Assembly: GCF_008326305.1 (NCBI RefSeq)
Contig: NZ_BIXY01000061.1
Location: forward strand, 1-42,828
Origin: Dictyobacter arantiisoli
Lineage (GTDB): Bacteria > Chloroflexota > Ktedonobacteria > Ktedonobacterales > Ktedonobacteraceae
Reading direction: 5' to 3'
Length of the DNA: 42,828 nt
This document shows positions 8,631 through 16,441 of the stretch, in pieces. The stretch's first letter is position 1. Each line of letters opens with the position of its first letter. The position numbers were made by a program, and so were the translations under genes. The notes under the pieces were generated by a model. That model was not told the origin of the DNA. It searched no databases and saw only the letters and a list, made by a program, of their open reading frames with translations.

Positions 8631-8737
8631 GTGTCTATTCCTTTCCAGGGAGAACCACCCAATGATCTCAAGAGCGCTCGCCCGCCGGAGCAAGGTGGGC
8701 TCATGTAATTCGATGCAAAAGAAGCGGGCGAGCACCA

Positions 8738-9277
8738 TCAATGAGCAGCCCATTCCGCCCCGACAGATCCAATCGGATCGCCATCATTGCAAACGACGCA
8801 CCCCATAGCATATTGCAGCGCGCCATGTTTGGGACAGAGAACAAATTTAGCTGGCCTCCACCATGTTTGCTGATCGAGAGCGATCTGGGGATTGACGCAC
8901 TTCACGAAGAAATGACCAATCATTTGAGCAAGCTTCTCCAGACAGGCTAGTGACCAATCTTCGTGCGGCTCATAGCACAGCCGACCCTAATCCTGCATCG
9001 ATTGCGCTCTGCGTATGACCGCGAGGAGAAAGTGCTTTTCGGCCTCAAACTGTTCAGCCGTCCAGGGGATCTCATTCAGATCGAAACCAACCGTGCCCAT
9101 GCCAGAGAGAGCCTGATCACGACTAGCGAACCAGACGATGAGCAACTTCTCATGCTCTCTCTCCGCCAGAGCCGAACCACTCAGCACAAGAAGAGAGATC
9201 ATCACACTTGTGAGGCCATTCGACATCTTGAGTGATTCTGAGGACTCAACGCATTCGTTGGTAATGCGATTTCCCAT
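8738..9277 (-). pseudogene. Hypothetical protein split by an in-frame TAG
   Basis: Two minus-strand frames (9277-8987 and 8923-8738) are in the same reading frame, separated by one TAG at 8985-8987 after ...RRAQSMQD. Reading through gives a continuous sequence: FDLNEIPWTAEQFEAEKHFL, then LCYEPHEDWSLACLEKLAQM, then a Cys/His cluster (CPKHG...CVVCN) that could bind zinc. The smooth continuation across the stop argues that it was one gene. The N-terminal stretch has a signal-peptide-like run (VMISLLVLSGSALA), though the true start is uncertain. I do not recognise the family. Confidence 0.45.
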
Positions 9278-9700
9278 TTATTATACCTCGCCTGTACTGC
9301 TTCCCCATTTTATCATTCTAGATGAACCACACTGTTCCTATCTCTCACGCCGCACAGTTCGCATGTGGCCGCTATGAGTCGTTTCACCACCTCCTTTTGC
9401 TCATAAGACCCAACACCGAGGTACGTGTAAAAATAGGACATAGGGGAAACAAGCAATAATAGCAAAATAGTTTTTGCATTATGCAAACGTTTTATTCATG
9501 AAATATTGGTTAAGATATTTTTTTTCTGCAGTTTCCTGCCAAACAGATAGTAATTCATGCGTAATGAGAAAGAAGTATTTCGATAAACATCTTGCTTTGC
9601 AAACCATCACAAGGCCGATGAAACCCCTTCCTTTTGCCCTGACACACAATCGCTTGCATTTTGGGCCACATTGTGCAGAATGATCTGATTTGATTGCGAG
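9278..9700. other. AT-rich intergenic stretch, no gene seen
   Basis: Short frames only, none with a recognisable product or good ribosome binding site. Notable only for its AT-rich middle (9430-9600). Confidence 0.4.
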
Positions 9701-9835
9701 TTACTCGACGACTTGAACTGTTTCCAGGCGCTCTTTTTTCTCTTGTGGGGAAAAAGCTGCTGTCGGTTCATCAAGGATAAAAATGGGCATTTCACGCATC
9801 AACGCTCGGGCCTGCCCGGCGAGTTGGCCTATCGG
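9701..9835 (-). pseudogene. Remnant of an ABC transporter ATP-binding protein
   Basis: Read on the minus strand, the end of this stretch gives ARALMREMPIFILDEPTAAF, a textbook Walker B and D-loop, then SPQEKKERLETVQVVE and a stop at 9701. Just upstream, TPIGQLAGQ joins straight to ARALMRE, so the ABC signature (LSGGQ) is deleted. Nothing further upstream stays open. It is a decayed fragment, with no Walker A in this window. Confidence 0.65.
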
Positions 9836-9922
9836 TGTCTTTCGTCAGGATCGCACTGACAGGCCAGCTTCGCGCATTTTAGGTCAAATTGATACGGTGA
9901 CCCGGCGTAGTCCTTTCGCTCA

Positions 9923-10357
9923 TTACCCCAAACTGATGTAGGTAACTCTGCTTATGTATGAACAGCCAGCAAAGCCATTAGGGGAATTAAAAGCGGTCGA
10001 GATATTCCAAGGACTTAATTTGGATGAATGAGTTGATCCATCACAACCGACCCAATGAAAAGATAATGTATATTGCCCGCTAGCGAGAAGACCTACATTC
10101 CAGAGAGTAACATTTGCTCCTCCCGTACCCTCAAAACAGACATCGTCCTTGTTATAATCAGTGCTAATGTCGACCTGACCAGACGCACCTGGTTCACTAC
10201 TAGTACACGTGGCACGGCTAATCAAAGGTGTCATAACGGTGTGAGATTGGACAGTAGCTGCGTGGGCGGTTCCTGCGGTGCTCTGAAAGGCAGCTCCAAA
10301 GAGAGCGCACAACAGGGCTGGGAGAAGGAGAAATCGTAATGGGTGCTGTTTCATCAT
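9923..10357 (-). CDS. Small secreted protein of unknown function
   Basis: 144 residues. A clear Sec signal peptide (MMKQHPLRFLLLPALLCALF, then cleavage likely after STAGTAHA, about residue 33) is followed by about 110 mature residues with four cysteines, rich in Ser, Thr, Gly and aromatic residues, typical of a small beta-sandwich or crystallin-like extracellular protein. AAGGAACA precedes the ATG. No family is recognised with confidence. A mostly beta fold with two disulfides is an inference from composition. Confidence 0.7.
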   Translation of the reverse strand: MMKQHPLRFLLLPALLCALFGAAFQSTAGTAHAATVQSHTVMTPLISRATCTSSEPGASGQVDISTDYNKDDVCFEGTGGANVTLWNVGLLASGQYTLSFHWVGCDGSTHSSKLSPWNISTAFNSPNGFAGCSYISRVTYISLG

Positions 10358-10880
10358 TGTTCCTTTTCCTTTCTGTCAAGAAAACTATCAAGAGATTTGA
10401 CACTACCAACAACATTCTGATTTTTGAAGGCTGTAAAAGCGATAAACGATCGATGATCGTACAGATAACATGATGACCATCCTCATTGCTCACCTTCTAA
10501 CAAGTGGCTCGAGAGGAAATGTGCCAGTCAGGCATTCCGGAGTGCTCATGCGACAATGACTCCCGGTCACTTCTGTTCTCCTAGCGCAATTATAGGCAAA
10601 AATCTGGCTGTTCCAAATAGCATTGGCTATCATCCGGAACTATCATTTTGGCGTTTGCCAGGAGAAAAAGATATAAACTTGCCCGTTTTGTGCAAGAGAA
10701 CCCCACTACACCTATACACCATCTAGCTGTATAATAGTAGATGATTCGCCTATAAAATGTCTGGTCACTTCATAAGAGAAAAGAGCAAGCAGAGGATGCT
10801 ATTGATACGCTCTTCCTTTTAGCGCCCTGATCTACATCGTAGTCAAGGCTCATAGAACAAATTTAGGAGTAGAAGCTTTT
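10358..10880. other. Intergenic region upstream of two divergent genes
   Basis: About 520 bases without a supported gene. A TATAAT occurs at 10730-10735 but no good -35 box was found at the right distance. AGGAGT at 10866-10871 serves the next gene. Promoters for the secreted protein and the HTH-WD40 gene must lie here. Confidence 0.4.
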
Positions 10881-12359
10881 ATGAAAACGCAAGATGCGAT
10901 TCCCTGGAATGAGTTTATACGACAAGAGCGCATCAGACGAAACTGGAGACAGCGAGATGTCGCCGAACGCCTCGGCACCACTCCCGTCACCGTTACCAGA
11001 TGGGAGAGTGGTAGTCACTTACCCAGTGCTTACTTCCGCATGAAGCTCTGTACACTTTTTGAGAAAAGCGAACAGGAATTAGGCTTCAGCCAGAATGACA
11101 CGATTATCTTCCCTGTTACAGAAGATCCATCCGTGGTACGAAACGAAAGCATTGAAGCACCCAGAGAACACGCACTGCCTCTGGACGCTATTCCTGTGAC
11201 GTCCCTGCCTGAGAATCTTCCGGCTCCTGCCGATTCATTTGTTGGCCTTTCTTCTCCCCCTGAGCTTCCTGAAGTGCAAAAGTCCATCACCCCCCCGCAA
11301 TTGCTACAAAGAAGGACTATTGCGTTCCTCCTCGGGGCTGGAACGCTCGGGCTGGCGGCCACTGCAACTTTCACCTTCTGGTTTCCCTCATCCTCTCGCT
11401 CACGTGTCAGACCGCCCTCTCAGCCAACACCTCGCTACCCTCTGCATCCACCACAAAGCCAACGCCTGCATCACCTGGTCGACATGAATACCTCAAACTG
11501 GATCAATCATGTAGCCTGGTCCTCTGATAACCGTTATCTGGCAACAGCCAGTGGTTCCAATACACTGACGATCTGGGAGATAGAGAAAGATACGATCGCG
11601 CTGGCTCACCCTACTTTGAATCAATGGATCAACGACGTTTCCTGGTCAAAGACAAATTGGGTCGCAGCAGTCACAGCCGAGTCCGGTGCTGGTGCCTTAC
11701 AACTCTGGAAGTTCCCTGAGTCTACACCAGCCAGGACCATGAAAAAAGGGTACGCTCTGCGCTCAGTGAGCTGGTCTCCCGACAATTCTTACCTGGCTAT
11801 TTCCGGCCATAGCCCAACCGTGGAGGTGTGGAACTCCACGCTCGATCACCTGGTGAGTAGTTATACCAACGCAAAGCTGGGGCTTCTGGGCATCTCACGG
11901 GTCACGTGGTCTCCCTCTGGACGTTTCCTTGCCTGCGCTACGGACGATGGAACAGCCCATGTATGGGAAGCACTGACAGGCCAAATGCGGGTCATCTATC
12001 ATGGCCATCAGAGCCGTGTCCACGATCTGGCCTGGTCTCCCAATGAACGGGCGATTGTATCATGTAGTACCGATCAAACCAGCCAGGTCTGGGATGCAGC
12101 AACAGGGCATACGTTGATGACATACCGCGGGCAAAAGGGGGAAATTGAAGGGGTCGACTGGTCACCACACGGTACATGGATCGCCTCTGCCAGCGCAGAT
12201 CACACCGTCCAGATCTGGGCTCCCTTTACCGGTCAGTTCATCGCCCTTTATGACAAATATGACGTCACCGTAGAAACGGCACACTGGTCAACAGATGGCA
12301 CGATGCTGGCTATCGGTACAGACAAAGATGGTGTAGAGATTTGGCCAGGGCAATACTGA
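10881..12359 (+). CDS. Helix-turn-helix (Cro/C1 type) - membrane segment - WD40 beta-propeller protein
   Basis: 492 residues in three parts. Residues about 9-65 are an XRE-type HTH: FIRQERIRRNWRQRDVAERL, then TPVTVTRWESGSHLPS. A Pro-rich linker leads to one hydrophobic segment (IAFLLGAGTLGLAATATFTF, about residues 146-168). The rest is seven WD40 blades, each with the [VI]xWS...W core (for example RVTWSPSGRFLACATDDG and GVDWSPHGTWIASASADH), enough to close a propeller. The architecture is common in Ktedonobacteria. A DNA-binding cytoplasmic head with an external propeller sensor is the natural reading, but signal and targets are unknown. ATG 10881 follows AGGAGT. Confidence 0.92.
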   Translation: MKTQDAIPWNEFIRQERIRRNWRQRDVAERLGTTPVTVTRWESGSHLPSAYFRMKLCTLFEKSEQELGFSQNDTIIFPVTEDPSVVRNESIEAPREHALPLDAIPVTSLPENLPAPADSFVGLSSPPELPEVQKSITPPQLLQRRTIAFLLGAGTLGLAATATFTFWFPSSSRSRVRPPSQPTPRYPLHPPQSQRLHHLVDMNTSNWINHVAWSSDNRYLATASGSNTLTIWEIEKDTIALAHPTLNQWINDVSWSKTNWVAAVTAESGAGALQLWKFPESTPARTMKKGYALRSVSWSPDNSYLAISGHSPTVEVWNSTLDHLVSSYTNAKLGLLGISRVTWSPSGRFLACATDDGTAHVWEALTGQMRVIYHGHQSRVHDLAWSPNERAIVSCSTDQTSQVWDAATGHTLMTYRGQKGEIEGVDWSPHGTWIASASADHTVQIWAPFTGQFIALYDKYDVTVETAHWSTDGTMLAIGTDKDGVEIWPGQY

Positions 12360-12362
12360 AGT

Positions 12363-12386
12363 GAAGAACAAAAAGGCTTGTTCTTC
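12363..12386 (+). terminator. Candidate terminator hairpin after the WD40 gene
   Basis: GAAGAACAA and TTGTTCTTC form a 9-bp stem with a 6-nt loop, 4 nt behind the stop codon, followed by a short CTTT. The T-tract is weak. Confidence 0.45.
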
Positions 12387-12429
12387 CTTTGTGAGAACGC
12401 ATAAACCCTAGCGCAAAGCCAACGCGCCG

Positions 12430-12459
12430 TTGCAAAAGAAGCGTAACCGATGATACAAT
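12430..12459 (+). promoter_or_regulatory. Candidate sigma-70-type promoter of the tetR gene at 12519
   Basis: TTGCAA (12430-12435), an 18-nt spacer, then TACAAT (12454-12459). The start codon is 60 nt further on. No other good pair is present in this short gap. Confidence 0.5.
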
Positions 12460-12518
12460 GAGCGTCAATCAACAATGGAACGGAACGTATTGCCTATGCA
12501 ACATGGGAGAGGAATGTG

Positions 12519-13121
12519 ATGCAAAAGCTCGATGGCGTTGAAGATCTGAGGGTTCGTCGCACGCGTAAACTGCTTCAGCAAGCGTTGATTGAGGGGACTG
12601 TGGAGAAAGGGTTTGCGGCCCTCACCGTGCGTGATATTACCAGGCGTGCAATGGTGAACCGCTCGACGTTTTATCGTCACTACCTTGATAAATATGATCT
12701 GCTCGAACAGCATCTCAATGAGATATACGAGGTGTTAGAGGAGGGACGGTTCATAGGGGAGGGACGTCATGAAGGAATCATCGATGAAGGCATCATCGAG
12801 CTATTCAAGCAGATTCAACAGTTTCCTGACTTTTACCGCGTGATGCTGAGTGCGCAGGCGGACGCCTTTTTGAGCCAGCGCTTTCGCCAACAGACGCAGC
12901 AGCGTGTTCTTGCGTACTTCCATCAGACGTTCCCCGAAGCTGCATCTGATCCCGATACACCGCCGCTCGACCTGAAGTTCACCACTGTTGCCTCGGCTGG
13001 ATGTAGCGCGCTCGGCTGGTGGCTGGAGCAGGAGCGGCCCTCTACGCCTGAACAGTTTGTCCACTGGCTGCGACAGCTGAGTTATGATATCTCGGTCTCT
13101 ACGCTCAAGCTGAAACAATGA
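12519..13121 (+). CDS. TetR/AcrR family transcriptional regulator
   Basis: 200 residues from ATG 12519 (GAGAGG upstream; a GTG one codon earlier is possible). The N-terminal helix-turn-helix is typical: RRTRKLLQQALIEG, then LTVRDITRRAMVNRSTFYRH and YLDKYDLLEQH (residues 12-62). The C-terminal part (QQFPDFYRVML, AGCSALGWWLEQERPSTPEQ) resembles the TetR_C_33-type domains found in DhaS-like regulators. No operon partner is adjacent: a convergent marR gene follows after a 270-base gap containing several small hairpins. Regulated genes are unknown. Confidence 0.88.
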   Translation: MQKLDGVEDLRVRRTRKLLQQALIEGTVEKGFAALTVRDITRRAMVNRSTFYRHYLDKYDLLEQHLNEIYEVLEEGRFIGEGRHEGIIDEGIIELFKQIQQFPDFYRVMLSAQADAFLSQRFRQQTQQRVLAYFHQTFPEAASDPDTPPLDLKFTTVASAGCSALGWWLEQERPSTPEQFVHWLRQLSYDISVSTLKLKQ

Positions 13122-13390
13122 GATCCCTTGCTTTCAAACGTCGCTTCAGCTCTACTAAAAATATGAGCCATCCCGGATTTTGAAACGTCATGCGCTGCAA
13201 GCGCACCACTCCGCATGAGGTATCAAAATCGGGGCAACTCCAGGCGCGGCTACGTGGGTTTTCCTCTTACGTTACGTATTTCAAATACGAATGATGTATT
13301 CATCATTTTTCCTGTTTCTTTCCTCACCCGACATTTCCGTTCGGGTTCCCTCCCAAAACGGGTCAACTCCAGAGTGAAATTTCACTGATG

Positions 13391-13834
13391 TCACAAACTG
13401 GGAGGTGTCTCTGCCTCAGTTTCCAACGCATTGGCACAGGTACACAACTCGTGGACCAGTTGGCGACGCTGATCCTCTGTGAAATTGGTAACCATGTGCT
13501 CTTCAATGGCTCTAGTTTTATGGTGACTCTCTTGAAGGCAGTTCTCTCCGGCTGGAGTAAGATAGGCTTGAAGGACCCGTCCATACTCAGGATGAGGGTG
13601 ACGTACGATCAGTCCTCTGCTCTCTAAATTCGCTAAGATGAGATTCATTGTCTGTGGGGTGACAAAGCACTGCCGCGCAATCTTGTTCCCTGAAAGACCA
13701 GGATTTTCTTCAATCGCAGTGAGCGCTGAATATTGAGGGGTGGTCAGCCCTGTCTCTCGCAACGCATTGTCCATCTGGACGCGTAAAGCGTACTGGACAC
13801 GCTTCAACTGATACCCCACGCTTTGTTCTCGCAT
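13391..13834 (-). CDS. MarR family transcriptional regulator
   Basis: 147 residues with a full MarR winged helix: TTPQYSALTAIEENPGLSGN, then FVTPQTMNLILANLESRGLI and the wing around RHPHPEYGRVLQAYLTPAG. The start at 13834 has AAAGGAAAAAG upstream. It is divergent from the VOC/glyoxalase gene at 13943, and the gap holds TATCAG/CTGATA repeats that fit a MarR operator. It is likely a self-repressor that also controls the neighbour, with release by a phenolic or electrophilic ligand. Confidence 0.92.
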   Translation of the reverse strand: MREQSVGYQLKRVQYALRVQMDNALRETGLTTPQYSALTAIEENPGLSGNKIARQCFVTPQTMNLILANLESRGLIVRHPHPEYGRVLQAYLTPAGENCLQESHHKTRAIEEHMVTNFTEDQRRQLVHELCTCANALETEAETPPSL

Positions 13835-13865
13835 ACTTTTTCCTTTCTTCCTACCCTTGTATTTT

Positions 13866-13920
13866 TATCAGTATGCTGTTATAATATCAGTGTGCTGATA
13901 CTAAAACAATATACTGATAT
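13866..13920. promoter_or_regulatory. MarR-type operator cluster overlapping divergent promoters
   Basis: TATCAG-TGTG-CTGATA (13885-13900) is a perfect inverted repeat. An imperfect copy, TATCAG-TATG-CTGTTA, lies at 13866-13881, and a third half-site (CTGATA) at 13914-13919. TATAAT-like boxes (TTATAAT around 13879-13885, TATTATAAC near 13919) overlap the sites, so a bound MarR would cover the promoters. Confidence 0.65.
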
Positions 13921-13942
13921 TATAACATACAAGGAGAACGTT

Positions 13943-14305
13943 ATGGCGAAGATTCTTGGACCTGATTTCATTGGCTTACAAGTTCGCAACCTGGAAGCAT
14001 CTCGAACTTTCTACGTGGAGCTGCTTGGGCTTGAGCCTACTCCTCAAAGTCCACCCCACGCGATCGTGTTTCGTACCCAACCTATTCCATTTGCCATCCG
14101 TGAACCAGTTGTCAACCTTGATGAGGTAAGCCACCTGGGATGGGGAGTTGTGCTCTGGCTTCAATGTGACCATGCTGACGAATTGTGCGCCTCACTTGAA
14201 GGTCATGGGGTTCCCATCGTGCAACGACCTTTTGACGGCCCTTTCGGTCGCACCTTCTCGTTTGTTGATCCTGATGGTTACACGATCACCGTTCATGGTG
14301 CCTGA
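13943..14305 (+). CDS. VOC superfamily (glyoxalase/bleomycin resistance-like) protein
   Basis: 120 residues from ATG 13943, with AAGGAG 6 nt upstream; the longer frame from 13823 would run through the operator. A single VOC domain: FIGLQVRNLEASRTFYVELL at the N-terminus, and FGRTFSFVDPDGYTITVHG at the C-terminus, where FxDPDGYxI is the hallmark. Metal ligands are not fully clear. These proteins bind or modify small molecules such as antibiotics or aldehydes. Its divergent MarR neighbour supports an inducible resistance or detoxification role. Confidence 0.88.
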   Translation: MAKILGPDFIGLQVRNLEASRTFYVELLGLEPTPQSPPHAIVFRTQPIPFAIREPVVNLDEVSHLGWGVVLWLQCDHADELCASLEGHGVPIVQRPFDGPFGRTFSFVDPDGYTITVHGA

Positions 14306-14388
14306 TGAGCCAGTTCACGCTACAACCGCTGGGACCCTACTCCCTGGCATCTGAAATTGCTCCCAATTTCATGATTCAGGGTGCTCCG

Positions 14389-16059
14389 TCAGGAGCATGG
14401 CTTATTTGAGCGGTATTGACCGCAAGGGATCGGGCCTTCGTTGCGGGAGGACCCCTGGGTGAGGTTGGTGAGGATGACCTGATAGGGGGTGAGGGTGATG
14501 GTGCTCTGGTTGAGATGGACGTTGACTTTGTGCGCGGTTTTGTTGACGAGCATGAGTTTTGTGTTCGATGCCAGGGCCCCGATCTGCGCGGGATCGGAGA
14601 TGGTTGTGTTGTAGAGGATGGTGCCAGCTCCAAAATCCTGGGTGAGGGTTTTGTAGGTGGTGTACCAGGGATAGGCGAGGCCGCCGTTCGCTTTTTGGGT
14701 GGATGTCCACAGTCCGTAATCAGCGCCTCCAGCGCCGAAGTTGTTCCAGGATAGGGCAACTCCTCCGCCAGCCTGAATAAATTGCATCATGGTGGAGGCT
14801 TTGAGCGCGTTGTCCTTGTCGAAACTGCTGCTGTTATTTTCCTGGCTTGAGGCATACCATTCGGCGAGCCAGATGGGAAGGGTGGTTGCCCCTGGATAGG
14901 TTGTGGGGTCCAATGAACGCATCCATTTTACGGTGTCGGCGAAGACGTCGGCGGCGGCAAATGGCTGGTGATTAAGGATATGCCCCGTGTCACGGTTCTC
15001 GAGCGAGCCATCAAAGGTGATGAAGCCGGCGCCGCTTTTGTGCTGTAGCCAGTATTGAATAACGTCCAGTGGGCGTTGATCAATGACACCATAGGCTTTG
15101 CTCAGATGGGATGGATGGCTGCTCTGCGCTCCATTCGACCAGGTATCGAGGACGACATAAGGACCCCCAATTTTGATGTCCTGCTGATTGATATGCTGTG
15201 CGTTGGCAACATTCATGATGGTGCTATAGACCTGATTGTACATGTAGGTGTAGCCATGGCGGGCATTGGCTCCATTCGCTTGGCCGGGACTTATGGTGTA
15301 GTCGTAGCTGTTGATATCAGGATTGAAATAGCCTTTGAGCTCGTTCCAGACCTGGAAGGTGCGGACATTGTAGGGTGGCTGCATATAGCGTTCCGCGACC
15401 GCCTGTACCAGATGGGTCCACTTATCCATCTTGTTATCCAGGATACGCGAGCTATATGCAATGGGTTGCCATTCATCGTTGGCTGTCAACTGCTTCGTCT
15501 TCCCATGTCCATCGTATTCGCCCTTCATCCACCAGGGGGCTTCGGCCAGTGTGATCACGGGTGTCTGGCCCAGATGGATGGCGGTCTGGATACGCGCATC
15601 CAGCGCGCCCCAATCCGTGGGATTAGGGGTGGAGGGATCCGGCCAGGGATCAGGCAGGCCCCAGGCCATGATCGAGGTGTTCATGTATTTTACGCCCTGC
15701 TTGATCTGTGTATAGACCTTCCCGATTGCGCAGTCATCATTGCCGTATCCTTGTGTCATTTGATTGTCTGATTGCGTGATCCCGGCGGCAAACTGGGAGG
15801 TGCTTGTTGTCTGTTTATCATAATTGACGGTCACGTCAGTAGGCGTTACATTTGTTTCTTGTCTGCTATGTTGCATGGATGATGGGACCTCACGGGGTGT
15901 CGTACATTGATTAGCAGTCTGTTTTTTAGTGCTGCTCGCACCTGGACCCGCGCAGGAAAAGATAAGTGGCAACAAGACCACCAGTCCTAACAGGGATAGG
16001 ATGGAGTTTTTTTGCCATGTTCTTCTTATAGTTGTCGGTACAGTCAGTACTCTCTGCAT
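14389..16059 (-). CDS. Lipoprotein glycoside hydrolase, clan GH-A, GH39-like (downstream paralog)
   Basis: 556 residues. The N-terminal signal ends in a lipobox (LLPLIFSCAG), so the protein is anchored outside the membrane. After a Ser/Thr linker comes a (beta/alpha)8 glycosidase: GLPDPWPDPSTPNPTDWGAL, TPVITLAEAPWWMKG, then FQVWNELKGYF with the likely acid/base Glu, and LPIWLAEWYAS with the likely nucleophile Glu. A small C-terminal beta domain follows (LMLVNKTAHKVNV). It is closely similar over its whole length to the protein at 16442-18061, with long stretches shared at DNA level (around 15430 and 17405), so the two are tandem duplicates. GH39 is the best guess, substrate unknown. Position beside exopolysaccharide genes suggests trimming or release of that polymer. 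Confidence 0.82.
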   Translation of the reverse strand: MQRVLTVPTTIRRTWQKNSILSLLGLVVLLPLIFSCAGPGASSTKKQTANQCTTPREVPSSMQHSRQETNVTPTDVTVNYDKQTTSTSQFAAGITQSDNQMTQGYGNDDCAIGKVYTQIKQGVKYMNTSIMAWGLPDPWPDPSTPNPTDWGALDARIQTAIHLGQTPVITLAEAPWWMKGEYDGHGKTKQLTANDEWQPIAYSSRILDNKMDKWTHLVQAVAERYMQPPYNVRTFQVWNELKGYFNPDINSYDYTISPGQANGANARHGYTYMYNQVYSTIMNVANAQHINQQDIKIGGPYVVLDTWSNGAQSSHPSHLSKAYGVIDQRPLDVIQYWLQHKSGAGFITFDGSLENRDTGHILNHQPFAAADVFADTVKWMRSLDPTTYPGATTLPIWLAEWYASSQENNSSSFDKDNALKASTMMQFIQAGGGVALSWNNFGAGGADYGLWTSTQKANGGLAYPWYTTYKTLTQDFGAGTILYNTTISDPAQIGALASNTKLMLVNKTAHKVNVHLNQSTITLTPYQVILTNLTQGSSRNEGPIPCGQYRSNKPCS

Positions 16060-16115
16060 GCTATCTTTCTTGGTGCGAACGTAAGGCTTTTCAAGCGGGA
16101 TTGCAATGGAGAAGT

Positions 16116-16295
16116 GTAGGTGCGGCCCGAGGTCGCAACCGAGGTCCGCTTACCCGTTCATCGTACGATGCCCTCACCCCGTAGGCCCATCCCAATCTCA
16201 AGAATTGCGTTGGGGCGCATGACAGAGCGTTGGGGCACGATGGTCGTACGAGACGAGGAAAGCGCACCTCGGTTGCGACCTCGGCACGCACCTAC
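16116..16295. repeat. 180-bp inverted-repeat element (MITE-like), uninterrupted copy
   Basis: Left end GTAGGTGCGGCCCGAGGTCG and right end (other strand) GTAGGTGCGTGCCGAGGTCG; the inverted repeat continues imperfectly for about 50 nt to CGTACGA. There is no coding capacity. A diverged relative forms the outer layer of the nested structure at 35848-36371, sharing the ends and an internal GACAGAGCGTTG. Confidence 0.8.
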
Positions 16296-16387
16296 ATCGC
16301 TCCCCTGCGGTACGAATTTCCCTCCCTTATTGTGTACGAAAGAGAGGCACCTCTGGTTGTTACTCATCGATTTGATATTCCTGAACT

Positions 16388-16430
16388 CAGACATGCAGTG
16401 GAGGCGCTCCTGGCTTCCACTGCATGTCTG
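16388..16430. terminator. 15-bp hairpin behind the glycosidase gene at 16442
   Basis: CAGACATGCAGTGGA and its exact complement (16416-16430) with a 13-nt loop, 12 nt past the minus-strand stop. No U-tract follows in the minus direction; on the plus side a short CTTTT lies 8 nt away. It could be a 3' stability hairpin, not necessarily a true terminator. Confidence 0.45.
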
Positions 16431-16441
16431 GTGTGCCTCTT

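Noticed and set aside
7896-8708. Plus-strand open frame opposite the TPR gene
   Set aside because: Val/Gly-rich shadow of the repeats; the minus frame shows canonical TPR spacing.
13823-13942. Longer N-terminus for the VOC protein
   Set aside because: It would run through the MarR operators; ATG 13943 has a strong ribosome binding site and starts the VOC domain.
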